Source of the DNA: Parabacteroides sp900760525
GTDB lineage: Bacteria > Bacteroidota > Bacteroidia > Bacteroidales > Tannerellaceae
Length of the DNA: 64,000 nucleotides
Assembly: GCF_049860805.1 (NCBI RefSeq)
Contig: NZ_CP187555.1
Location: forward strand, 3,596,001-3,660,000
Reading direction: 5' to 3'
Numbering within the stretch: the stretch's first letter is position 1; each line of letters starts with the position of its first letter. Under the pieces are notes generated by a model. That model did not search any database. It had not been told where the DNA came from and saw only the letters and a program-made list of their open reading frames with translations. Positions 43,645 to 51,750 of this stretch are shown here, piece by piece. A program made the translations under genes and the position numbers.

Positions 43645-44175
43645 ATGTACTGGACACTTTTTCTGACATTCGTTAAAATAGGAACTTTCACTATCGGGGG
43701 TGGGTATGCAATGCTGCCCCTGATACAGCGGGAGGTGGTAGATAAAGGATGGCTTTCGAAAGAAGATTTTATCGACCTCTTCTCCGTGGCCCAGTCCTTG
43801 CCCGGCATCTTCGCCGTGAACATCTCTATTTTTGTCGGATATAAGTTGAAGAAAGTGCCGGGAGGTATTGTTTGCGCTTTGGGAAGCATCCTTCCCTCTT
43901 TTATTATTATATTGGCGATCGCCTTGTTTTTCACCCATATCCAAGACAACGTATGGGTAGAGAAAGCATTCAAAGGATTGCGTCCGGCGGTCGTTGCCCT
44001 GATTGCCGTGCCCTGCCTGACGACGGCACGGTCGATCAAGATGAGTTACAAAGAGTTGATTATCCCTATCGCTGCCGCATTGCTGATCTGGCAGGGAGGA
44101 TTATCGCCTGTATGGGTGATCGTCGCAGCTATTATAGGAGGACTTATTTACGGACTGAAAATAAAGAAAGACTGA
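43645..44175 (+). CDS. chromate transporter family, N-terminal half protein
   Basis: A 176-residue membrane protein of the CHR family's short form. FVKIGTFTIGGGYAMLPLIQREVV at the N-terminus and SLPGIFAVNISIFVGYKLKK are the family markers; about six helices fit the length. Short CHR proteins come in pairs, and the partner starts two bases after this stop (44177). Substrate is probably chromate or sulfate-like anion, not certain. Confidence 0.88.
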   Translation: MYWTLFLTFVKIGTFTIGGGYAMLPLIQREVVDKGWLSKEDFIDLFSVAQSLPGIFAVNISIFVGYKLKKVPGGIVCALGSILPSFIIILAIALFFTHIQDNVWVEKAFKGLRPAVVALIAVPCLTTARSIKMSYKELIIPIAAALLIWQGGLSPVWVIVAAIIGGLIYGLKIKKD

Positions 44176-44176
44176 T

Positions 44177-44728
44177 ATGATCTGGTTGCAATTATTCTAC
44201 GTATATCTAAAAATCGGGATATTCGGTTTCGGCGGCGGCTATGCAATGCTCTCCTTGATACAGGCGGACGTGGTGGACCGCTACGGCTGGATATCGTCGC
44301 AGGAGTTTACGGATATCGTCGCCATCTCCCAGATGACACCCGGCCCGATCGGGATCAACAGCGCTACCTACATCGGATATACGGCTATCCACAACGCCGG
44401 TTATTCGCCCGCCATGTCCATATTAGGCTCCTGCCTGACGACCTTTGCCGTCTGCCTTCCTTCTTTCCTGCTGGTACTGGCTATCTCATACGCCTTTGCC
44501 AAATTCAGGAACAACAAATATGTAGCAGCCGCGTTCTACGGGCTTCGTCCGGCTACGGTCGGCCTGATTGCAGCGGCGGCCCTGCTGTTGATGAACAGCG
44601 AGAACTTCATCGACTATAAAAGCTTCCTGATCTTCGGAAGTGCATTCATCCTCACCTGGAAGTTCAAGATCAATCCGATATTGATGATTATTCTGGCAGG
44701 TATCGCCGGAATTGCCCTCTACTGGTAA
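44177..44728 (+). CDS. chromate transporter family, C-terminal half protein
   Basis: A 183-residue paralogue of the previous gene: KIGIFGFGGGYAMLSLIQADVV and ISQMTPGPIGINSATYIGYTAI are the matching motifs, followed by four or five more hydrophobic helices. Two half-size CHR proteins are thought to form a heterodimer in place of one long antiporter. Tight spacing with its partner supports one transcript. Confidence 0.88.
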   Translation: MIWLQLFYVYLKIGIFGFGGGYAMLSLIQADVVDRYGWISSQEFTDIVAISQMTPGPIGINSATYIGYTAIHNAGYSPAMSILGSCLTTFAVCLPSFLLVLAISYAFAKFRNNKYVAAAFYGLRPATVGLIAAAALLLMNSENFIDYKSFLIFGSAFILTWKFKINPILMIILAGIAGIALYW

Positions 44729-44812
44729 TTCCTTTCATCGATAGAAATTCCCCTTTTGTCGAGGAAACACTCCTCTTTTTCTAATCCGGTTGTGCAGGTT
44801 TTCATCACGTTG

Positions 44813-44820
44813 TAGTTTTG
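44813..44820 (+). promoter_or_regulatory. -7 box of the efflux operon
   Basis: TAGTTTTG fits TAnnTTTG and lies 48 bases before the TolC-type ATG at 44869, so the transcript begins with a leader of roughly 40 bases. Confidence 0.55.
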
Positions 44821-44865
44821 CTTTCGTAAAAAGGTAAAAAGATTGTCAGGTTACAAAACGAAAGC
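44820..44865 (+). promoter_or_regulatory. leader hairpin before the TolC-type gene
   Basis: GCTTTCGT (44820-44827) and ACGAAAGC (44858-44865) are perfect complements whose right arm ends three bases before the ATG, so the stem would sequester the ribosome landing site. A translation-control role is inference. Confidence 0.45.
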
Positions 44866-44868
44866 ATC

Positions 44869-46224
44869 ATGAAACAGATTTCTTCCATACTCCTCTCCTG
44901 CCTGCTCCTCCTGCCCGCCGGGATGAAAGCGGAGGAAGACGCACCCAAGCAATGGACGCTTCGCGATTGCATCGATTATGCGTTGGAGCATAACATCACT
45001 ATCCAGCGGAACCGCATCAGTGTCGAAAGTGCGCAAGAAGACGTAAAGACAGCCAAGGCGGACTTCCTGCCCTCCCTGAGCGGGAACATCAGCCAGCGCG
45101 TTGTCAACCGCCCGAACAGCGCAAGCGGAACCATCATCAGCGGCGATAACATCACGACAAGCGAAAGCAAGACTTCGTACAACGGCAGCTATGGCATCGA
45201 CGCCAACTGGACCGTCTATAACGGCAGCAAACGGGTAAACACCGTCAAGCAGCAAAAGCTGAACAACCGCATCGCCGAACTGAGCGTGGACGAAAGCGAA
45301 AACTCCATCGAGGAAAATATCACCCAGTTGTACGTGCAAATCCTCTACTCCGCCGAAGCCGTCAAGGTGAACCGGTCGACACTGGAAGTGAGCCAGAAGC
45401 AATACGAACGGGGACAGGAACTGTTCAACGTCGGTAGCATCGCCTCGAGCGACCTCGCCCAACTGGAGGCACAGGTCAGCAGCGACAACTACCAGTTGGT
45501 AACCTCCGAAGCCACCCTGCAGGATTACAAATTGCAATTGAAACAACTCCTCGAACTGGACGGAGACTTCGAAATGAACCTCGAAATGCCCCAGCTGGGC
45601 GACAGCAACGTGTTGATCCCGCTCCCGGCAAAGGACGACGTCTACAACACCGCCCTCAGCCTCCGTCCCGAAATAGAAGCCGGAAAGCTGAACGTGGAGA
45701 CCTCCGACCTGAGTATCAAGATGGCTCGCGCAGGCTACCTCCCGACCCTAAGCCTCAGCGCAGGTATCGGTAGCACGAATGCCAACGGTAGCGACTTCAG
45801 CTTCAGCGAACAGGTCAAGCAAAACTGGAACAACTCGCTGGGATTGACCCTCAGCATCCCCATCTTCGACAAACGGCAGACGAAAAGCTCCATCAACAAG
45901 GCCAAACTGCAAAAGCAGACCAGCCAATTAGACCTGCTGGATAACCAGAAGACACTCTATAAGACCATCGAAAACCTCTGGCTGGCCGCCAACAGCGCAC
46001 AACAGCAATACGTGGCAGCCGCCCGGAAGTTGAAGAGTACGGAAACCAGCTACTCCCTCGTCAGCGAACAGTTCAACGTCGGCATGAAGAACACGGTGGA
46101 GTTGCTCACAGAGAAAAACAACCTCCTGAGTGCACAACAAGAGACGCTCCAGGCCAAATACACGGCCATCCTGAACGCTGGCTTGTTGCGCTTCTACCAG
46201 GGAGAAGAGATCAATTTGTTCTGA
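44869..46224 (+). CDS. TolC family outer-membrane efflux protein
   Basis: A 451-residue exporter. Signal peptide at 1-22 (ISSILLSCLLLLPAGMKAEE), then two repeats of long coiled-coil helices: WTLRDCIDYALEHNITIQRNRISVESAQ and RARGYLPTLSLSAGIGSTNANG-like ARAGYLPTLSLSAG mark each half. It forms the outer-membrane channel for the MacA/MacB-type pump encoded directly downstream. The length and repeats are normal for the family. Confidence 0.92.
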   Translation: MKQISSILLSCLLLLPAGMKAEEDAPKQWTLRDCIDYALEHNITIQRNRISVESAQEDVKTAKADFLPSLSGNISQRVVNRPNSASGTIISGDNITTSESKTSYNGSYGIDANWTVYNGSKRVNTVKQQKLNNRIAELSVDESENSIEENITQLYVQILYSAEAVKVNRSTLEVSQKQYERGQELFNVGSIASSDLAQLEAQVSSDNYQLVTSEATLQDYKLQLKQLLELDGDFEMNLEMPQLGDSNVLIPLPAKDDVYNTALSLRPEIEAGKLNVETSDLSIKMARAGYLPTLSLSAGIGSTNANGSDFSFSEQVKQNWNNSLGLTLSIPIFDKRQTKSSINKAKLQKQTSQLDLLDNQKTLYKTIENLWLAANSAQQQYVAAARKLKSTETSYSLVSEQFNVGMKNTVELLTEKNNLLSAQQETLQAKYTAILNAGLLRFYQGEEINLF

Positions 46225-46277
46225 ATCACGCATTAGGGGTGAAACACTAATGAATATATTCACTCTCTTTTTGTTTC

Positions 46278-46309
46278 GGTCCCTGCTTCGAGTCACTCCG
46301 GCAGGGACC
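46278..46309 (+). other. intergenic hairpin between the TolC- and MacA-type genes
   Basis: GGTCCCTGC (46278-46286) and GCAGGGACC (46301-46309) form a perfect 9-bp stem with a 14-base loop. There is no T-tract. It may stabilise or attenuate the operon transcript. Confidence 0.5.
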
Positions 46310-46356
46310 CCACAAAAGGGACCGGTATCAAAAAAGAAATAAAAACAGATAAAGAT

Positions 46357-47586
46357 ATGAACAAGAAGAAACTTATCATCGGTATAGTAGGCGTACTGGT
46401 TGTGGCAGGCGGCATCTGGCTCTTCACAGGCAAAACGTCGAAAGGCGGTATCCGGCTCGAAACCGCCAAAGTGGGCCGTAGTTCCATCTCGAACACGGTA
46501 ACGGCAACCGGTACGGTCGAACCGGTAACGGAAGTCGAAGTCGGCACGCAGGTGTCCGGCATCATCGACAAGTTGTATGCAGACTACAACGACGTGGTCA
46601 AAGCCGGACAGTTGATCGCCGAAATGGACAAGGTCAACCTGAAAGCCGAACTCGCCTCCGCCCAGGCACAGCTGGCAAGCAGCAAAAGCGAATACGAGTA
46701 CCAGCAGAAGAACTACGCCCGTAACAAGATCCTCTTCGAAAAGAAGCTGATCAGCGACTCGGACTATGAAACTTCCACCTACAACTACGAGAAGGCAAAA
46801 GCCGCCTACGAACAGAACCAGGCGGCAATGGTCAAAGTGAACCGCAACCTCGAATATGCGACCATCACCAGCCCGATCGACGGTGTCGTCATCAACCGCG
46901 CCGTTGAAGAGGGACAGACAGTGGCCGCCGGCTTCGAGACCCCGACCTTGTTCACGATCGCAGCCGACCTGACCAAGATGCAGGTGATCGCCGACGTGGA
47001 TGAAGCCGATATAGGCAACGTGGAGAACGGGCAACGCGTCTCCTTCACCGTCGACGCCTATCCGAACGACGTATTCGAAGGGACAGTCACCCAGATCCGC
47101 CTCGGCGACAGCGAAAGCAGTAGTTCCGCCAGCACCTCGACCTCGACGGTCGTTACCTACGAGGTGGTGATATCTGCCGAGAATCCCGACCTGAAACTGA
47201 AGCCGCGCCTGACCGCCAACGTGACGATCTTCACCCTGGAACGTGACAACGTGCTGACAGTCCCGACCAAATCGCTCCGCTTCGTGCCGGACGCTGAGAT
47301 ACTCGCCCAACTGGGCTACATCGTCACCGAAGCCGGGACGGAAGCCCCTGCCGGAAAACGCCTCGTATGGATCAGGAACGGACAGGAATTGAAGCCGAAA
47401 GCCGTCACCGTCGGTTCCACCAGCGGAAACATGATCGAGATCACCGACGGCCTTTCCGAAGGTGAAGAGCTGGCAGTCGACCTCGAAGCCTCCTCCGTAA
47501 CCCCGACCGCCGAGTCCGGAACGGAAAGAAGCCCGTTCATGCCAGGCCCTCCGGGAAGTAATAAGAACAAAAAGAACGCCAAGTAG
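46357..47586 (+). CDS. MacA-like periplasmic adaptor
   Basis: A 409-residue membrane-fusion protein. The N-terminal signal anchor is KKLIIGIVGVLVVAGGIWLF (about 4-24). The lipoyl/barrel parts are TATGTVEPVTEVEVGTQVSGII and the coiled-coil hairpin is AQAQLASSKSEYEYQQKNYARNK to about residue 160. The barrel segment VDEADIGNVENGQRVSFTVDAYP follows. It links the MacB-type permease to the TolC-type channel. The C-terminal Pro/Gly tail is short. Confidence 0.92.
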   Translation: MNKKKLIIGIVGVLVVAGGIWLFTGKTSKGGIRLETAKVGRSSISNTVTATGTVEPVTEVEVGTQVSGIIDKLYADYNDVVKAGQLIAEMDKVNLKAELASAQAQLASSKSEYEYQQKNYARNKILFEKKLISDSDYETSTYNYEKAKAAYEQNQAAMVKVNRNLEYATITSPIDGVVINRAVEEGQTVAAGFETPTLFTIAADLTKMQVIADVDEADIGNVENGQRVSFTVDAYPNDVFEGTVTQIRLGDSESSSSASTSTSTVVTYEVVISAENPDLKLKPRLTANVTIFTLERDNVLTVPTKSLRFVPDAEILAQLGYIVTEAGTEAPAGKRLVWIRNGQELKPKAVTVGSTSGNMIEITDGLSEGEELAVDLEASSVTPTAESGTERSPFMPGPPGSNKNKKNAK

Positions 47587-47607
47587 GGGCAGGTTCCAAA
47601 CCTGCCC
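47587..47607 (+). other. intergenic hairpin before the ABC ATPase
   Basis: GGGCAGGTT (47587-47595) and AACCTGCCC (47599-47607) form a perfect 9-bp stem with a 3-base loop. It starts at the base after the adaptor's stop codon and is followed by A/C-rich sequence, not a T-tract, so it is probably not a terminator. Confidence 0.6.
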
Positions 47608-47630
47608 TCCCAAACAAGGAGTACAACAAT

Positions 47631-48371
47631 ATGAAAGAGATAATCAAATTAGATAACATCAAACGTGACTTCAAGGTCGGAGACGAAACGGTCCATGCCC
47701 TGCGTGGCGTCTCCTTCACGATCTACGAAGGCGAGTTTGTCACCATCATGGGGACATCCGGTTCCGGAAAGAGCACCTTGCTGAACACGTTGGGTTGCCT
47801 CGACACGCCGACGAGCGGGGAGTATTACCTCGACGGCACATCGGTCCGCACGATGGGGAAGAACTCCCGTGCCACCCTGCGCAACCGCAAGATCGGATTC
47901 GTCTTTCAGAGTTACAACCTGCTCCCCAAGACCACTGCAGTGGAGAACGTGGAACTTCCCCTGATGTACAATCCGAACTATAGCGCCTCCGCCCGCCACC
48001 AAAAAGCAGTCGAATCGCTGGTAGCCGTCGGACTGGGCGACCGCCTGATGCACAAGAGCAACCAGATGTCCGGCGGACAAATGCAACGCGTCGCCATCGC
48101 CCGGGCATTAGTGAACGATCCAGCCGTAATCCTCGCCGACGAAGCGACTGGAAACCTCGACACCCGCACCTCGTTCGAGATACTGGTACTGTTCCAGAAG
48201 CTCCATGCCGAAGGACGTACCATCATATTCGTGACCCACAACCCGGAGATCGCCCAGTACAGCAGCCGCAACATCACGCTGCGTGACGGGCATGTCACCT
48301 CCGACACGGTCAACGAGAATATCCTGAACGCAGCGGATGCTTTGGCACGATTGCCGAAGAACGATGATTGA
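47631..48371 (+). CDS. MacB-type ABC transporter ATPase
   Basis: A 246-residue nucleotide-binding subunit of the LolD/MacB class. Walker A GTSGSGKST at 41-49, Q-loop VFQSYNLLP, signature MSGGQMQRVAIARAL near 146-160, Walker B VILADEATGNLD, and the switch His in FVTHNPEIA. In most MacB proteins this domain is fused to the permease; here the permease is a separate gene downstream. Confidence 0.95.
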   Translation: MKEIIKLDNIKRDFKVGDETVHALRGVSFTIYEGEFVTIMGTSGSGKSTLLNTLGCLDTPTSGEYYLDGTSVRTMGKNSRATLRNRKIGFVFQSYNLLPKTTAVENVELPLMYNPNYSASARHQKAVESLVAVGLGDRLMHKSNQMSGGQMQRVAIARALVNDPAVILADEATGNLDTRTSFEILVLFQKLHAEGRTIIFVTHNPEIAQYSSRNITLRDGHVTSDTVNENILNAADALARLPKNDD

Positions 48372-48515
48372 TCATTTAATCGATATTAAATGAATATAAG
48401 GTTATGCACCTTGCCGCCCTTCCGTGGGTGCCCCTTTATGCGAATACCGGAATCATCCGATACAAGCGGAAGGAGGCGAAGGTGTTTAAAAAGTAACATA
48501 TAAACAACAAAAACA

Positions 48516-49736
48516 ATGAACGGTACAAACCTAATAAAAATAGCTGTCCGGGCGCTCGCCAACAACAAGATGCGCGGTTTCCTGACGATGCTCGGCATCA
48601 TCATCGGCGTAGCCTCCGTGATCACGATGCTCGCCATCGGGCAAGGCTCGAAGCGAAGCATACAGGCACAGATCAGCGAGATGGGTTCCAACATGATCAT
48701 GATACATCCGGGCGCCGACGTGCGTGGCGGTGTCCGTCAGGATGCCTCCGCTATGGAGACCCTGAAGCTGCTCGATTATGAAAATATAGTAGACGAGACA
48801 CGCTACGTCTCCGCCGTCTCGCCCTCGGTCAACAGCAGCGGGCAGGCGATCTACGGCGCCAACAACGCCCCGACCACCGTCTACGGCATCAGTCCCGACT
48901 ATCTCGAGATACGCCGTTATAAAGTAGACGACGGCGAGATGTTCTCCGAGCAGGACATCCAGACGGCCGCCAAAGTCTGCATCGTCGGCAAAACCGTCGT
49001 CGACAACCTTTTCCCGAACGGGGAAAACCCGATAGGCAAAGTGATACGATTCAAGAGTCTGCCGTTCCGCATCGTAGGCGTGCTGGAAAGCAAAGGATAC
49101 AACAGCATGGGAATGGACCAGGACGACCTAATCTTAGCTCCATACACAACTATTCAGAAAAAGGTCCTGGCCATCACCCATCTGCAAGGCATAACCTGTT
49201 CGGCCCTCAAGGAGGAATACACCGACCAGGCCATCGACGAGATTACCGAAATACTCCGCCGCAACCATAAGTTGAAGGAAAGTGACGATGATGATTTTAC
49301 CATCCGTAGCCAGCAGGAGTTGAGCACGATGTTGACAAGCACTACGGATATGATGACCGTGCTGTTGGCGGCTGTGGCGGGTATTTCGCTTCTCGTAGGC
49401 GGCATAGGAATTATGAACATCATGTACGTCAGCGTCACCGAGCGTACACGTGAGATCGGCCTCCGCATGAGCATCGGGGCTAAAGGCATCGACATCCTGG
49501 CACAATTCCTGATCGAGTCCATCCTGATCAGTGTGACAGGCGGTTTGATAGGTGTAGTCTTTGGAGTGGGCGCGGCCCTTGTCGTGAACGGGGTCGCCCA
49601 CTTTCCGATCTTCATCCAACCCTGGAGCGTTGTCCTGTCGTTCGCCGTATGTACCGTCACCGGCGTATTCTTCGGATGGTATCCGGCCAAGAAGGCGGCA
49701 CAACTCGACCCGATAGAGGCTATACGCTACGAGTAG
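48516..49736 (+). CDS. MacB-type ABC transporter permease
   Basis: A 406-residue FtsX/MacB-like permease: TM1 at about 20-41 (FLTMLGIIIGVASVITMLAIG), a periplasmic MacB_PCD domain, then three C-terminal helices starting at VLLAAVAGISLLVGGIGIMNIMYVS and ending near FFGWYPAKKAA. It completes a tripartite efflux pump with TolC- and MacA-type partners. A 144-base spacer separates it from the ATPase gene. Substrate unknown (macrolide, peptide or lipid). Confidence 0.93.
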   Translation: MNGTNLIKIAVRALANNKMRGFLTMLGIIIGVASVITMLAIGQGSKRSIQAQISEMGSNMIMIHPGADVRGGVRQDASAMETLKLLDYENIVDETRYVSAVSPSVNSSGQAIYGANNAPTTVYGISPDYLEIRRYKVDDGEMFSEQDIQTAAKVCIVGKTVVDNLFPNGENPIGKVIRFKSLPFRIVGVLESKGYNSMGMDQDDLILAPYTTIQKKVLAITHLQGITCSALKEEYTDQAIDEITEILRRNHKLKESDDDDFTIRSQQELSTMLTSTTDMMTVLLAAVAGISLLVGGIGIMNIMYVSVTERTREIGLRMSIGAKGIDILAQFLIESILISVTGGLIGVVFGVGAALVVNGVAHFPIFIQPWSVVLSFAVCTVTGVFFGWYPAKKAAQLDPIEAIRYE

Positions 49737-49835
49737 CAGGCGGTAAGCGTCTCCTGCACGCATTGCTTACCGGCATCCGATGGAGATACAATGCTTCATT
49801 TATATCCATCGCTTCTCTTACTATAGAATAAACAG

Positions 49836-49843
49836 TATCTTTG
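49836..49843 (+). promoter_or_regulatory. -7 box upstream of the sensor kinase
   Basis: TATCTTTG fits TAnnTTTG. It lies only 5 bases before ATG 49849, so either the transcript is nearly leaderless or the true start is the in-frame ATG at 49867. Confidence 0.5.
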
Positions 49844-49848
49844 CAGAA

Positions 49849-50916
49849 ATGGAAACAACAGAGACAATGCACACATTACCGGCCGCCCCCTTCAAAGGCA
49901 TGGGGAAACTGATCCATATCGCAGCCTGGGCGATCCTCTTCGGGCTGCCGTTCTTCTTCACCGGACGCGAGTCGCAGACGGTGACAGTTCTGAGCTACGT
50001 TCGCTCCGTGATCGTCCCGCTGTCGTTCATGTTTGTATTCTATGTCAACTATTTCGCCCTGATCGATCATTTCCTGTTCTCGAAGCATCCCTGGAAATAC
50101 ATCCTTTGCAATGTCGTGTTGATCGCCGTTGCGATGGAAGCCGTCCACCTGATGTTCGAACTGCTCCCGCATCCCGAATGGAAGCATCCGAAGCCGGAAA
50201 AGGAATGGCAGGAGACCGTCGGCTTCTTTATGGTGAACGCCATGCTGTATATGCTGGTGGCAGGGCTGAGCGTCGCCATCAAGATGACCGGAAGCTGGTA
50301 CGAGATGGAATCGTCGCGCCGGGAGTTGGAAAAAAGCCGCGCCGAAGCGGAATTGCAGAACCTGAAGAGCCAGTTGAACCCGCATTTCCTCTTCAACACG
50401 CTGAATAACATCTACAGCCTGATCGCTTTCAGCCCGGAGAGGGCACAGGAGGCCGTGCACGACCTGAGCCGTCTGCTGCGCTACGTGCTTTATGACAGCA
50501 GCCAGCCGATGGTCCCGTTGGAAAAGGAGCTCGACTTCATCCGCAACTATGTGGAGCTGATGCGCATCCGCCTGCCGGAACATGTGAAGCTGACGACCGA
50601 CATATCGGCTGCTACGCCCGATACCCAGGTGGCGCCCCTGCTCTTCATCTCCCTCATCGAGAATGCTTTCAAGCATGGGGTGAGCCATAACAAACCCTCT
50701 TTCATCGACCTGAAGATCCACCAGGAGGGGATGCGGATCGTCTGCTCCATCCGCAACAGCCATTTTCCGAAAGACATCGGACAGGACAAGAGCGGCTCCG
50801 GCATCGGGCTGCAGAACCTCAGCCGGCGGTTGAAATTGCTCTACCCCGCACATCATATTTTCACGTACGGGCAGGAAGGGGATGAATATGTTTGCCTGTT
50901 AGAGTTGCAGACATAA
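49849..50916 (+). CDS. LytS-type sensor histidine kinase
   Basis: About 355 residues. Four hydrophobic segments in the first 160 residues (for example AAWAILFGLPFFF and LYMLVAGLSVAIKM) and a short coiled coil precede the His_kinase domain: the LNPHFLFNTLNNIYSLI box (phosphorylated His near 178) and the ATP-lid GIGLQNLSRRLKLLYP. It lacks a separate sensor domain, like other LytS/YehU members. The response regulator begins 42 bases downstream. The gene neighbours an efflux operon, possibly its target. Confidence 0.88.
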   Translation: METTETMHTLPAAPFKGMGKLIHIAAWAILFGLPFFFTGRESQTVTVLSYVRSVIVPLSFMFVFYVNYFALIDHFLFSKHPWKYILCNVVLIAVAMEAVHLMFELLPHPEWKHPKPEKEWQETVGFFMVNAMLYMLVAGLSVAIKMTGSWYEMESSRRELEKSRAEAELQNLKSQLNPHFLFNTLNNIYSLIAFSPERAQEAVHDLSRLLRYVLYDSSQPMVPLEKELDFIRNYVELMRIRLPEHVKLTTDISAATPDTQVAPLLFISLIENAFKHGVSHNKPSFIDLKIHQEGMRIVCSIRNSHFPKDIGQDKSGSGIGLQNLSRRLKLLYPAHHIFTYGQEGDEYVCLLELQT

Positions 50917-50958
50917 GGATTTGTTGTATTTTTGTCTGATACATTAATACAACCTGTT

Positions 50959-51675
50959 ATGACGTTAACGTGTGCGATCATTGATGATGAACCACTGGCC
51001 ATCAGCCTGCTGGAAAGTTATGTGGGCAAGACCTCGTTCCTCCGCCTCACGGCGAAGTTCAACAGCGCCCTCGAGGCATTGCCCGTGTTGAGCGCCCAAC
51101 CGGTGGACCTGCTCTTCCTCGATATACAGATGCCGGAGTTGAGCGGCATGGAATTTTCGCGAATATTAGAGGCGGATACCCGTATCATCTTTACGACGGC
51201 TTTCGAACAGTATGCGCTCGACAGCTACAAGGTGAACGCGCTCGACTATCTCCTGAAACCGATCGCTTACCCGGATTTCCTAAAGGCGGCCAACAAGGCG
51301 TTGCAATGGCATGAACACATGCAAGCGACGACGACGACGACGGAGATCGAATCGATCTTCATCAAGACCGAATATAAGTTAGTGCAGGTCGAACTGCGCA
51401 AGATTCTCTACATCGAAGGGCTGAAAGATTATGTCAAGATATTTATCGAGGACGAACCGCACCCCATCCTTTCGCTGATGAGCATGAAGTCGCTGGAGGA
51501 GATGCTGCCGGCGAGCCGCTTTATCCGCGTGCACCGTTCCTTCATCGTACAACCTGAAAAGATCAAGGTGATCGAACGCAACCGGATCGTGTTCGGAAAA
51601 GAATACATCCCGATCTCCGACAATTACAAACAGAAATTTATCGAGTTCCTCACTCAGCGGTCGCTATTGACGTGA
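50959..51675 (+). CDS. LytTR response regulator
   Basis: A 238-residue regulator with an N-terminal receiver (AIIDDEPLAISLLESYVG, phosphorylated Asp55 in LLFLDIQMPEL, and the Lys in DYLLKPI) and a C-terminal LytTR DNA-binding domain (IFIKTEYKLVQVELRKILYIEGLKDYVKI, RFIRVHRSFIVQ). ATG 50959 is preferred over TTG 50932 because a -7-like box TATTTTTG sits just upstream. It is the partner of the LytS kinase and likely controls the adjacent efflux genes. Confidence 0.9.
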   Translation: MTLTCAIIDDEPLAISLLESYVGKTSFLRLTAKFNSALEALPVLSAQPVDLLFLDIQMPELSGMEFSRILEADTRIIFTTAFEQYALDSYKVNALDYLLKPIAYPDFLKAANKALQWHEHMQATTTTTEIESIFIKTEYKLVQVELRKILYIEGLKDYVKIFIEDEPHPILSLMSMKSLEEMLPASRFIRVHRSFIVQPEKIKVIERNRIVFGKEYIPISDNYKQKFIEFLTQRSLLT

Positions 51676-51683
51676 GAGGTGAG

Positions 51684-51747
51684 AGTTGAAAGGTGAAAGT
51701 TATGAATACAAACGCGAAGCCAAACTTTCACCTTTCACCTTTCAACT
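51684..51747. terminator. bulged inverted repeat between convergent genes
   Basis: The left arm AGTTGAAAGGTGAAAGTT (51684-51701) pairs with 51723-51747, whose arm contains an extra TTTCACC unit that bulges. It separates the LytTR gene from the dacB-like gene that ends at 51751. Confidence 0.55.
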
Positions 51748-51750
51748 GCT

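Noticed and set aside
45928..47613. A 561-codon minus-strand frame opposite the TolC- and MacA-type genes
   Set aside because: It lies wholly opposite two well-supported genes with intact motifs and its translation is rich in Val, Gly and His without domain features, a shadow of GC-rich coding sequence.
49876..50856. A 326-codon minus-strand frame opposite the LytS gene
   Set aside because: It has no start context or recognisable motif and runs opposite a clear histidine kinase.
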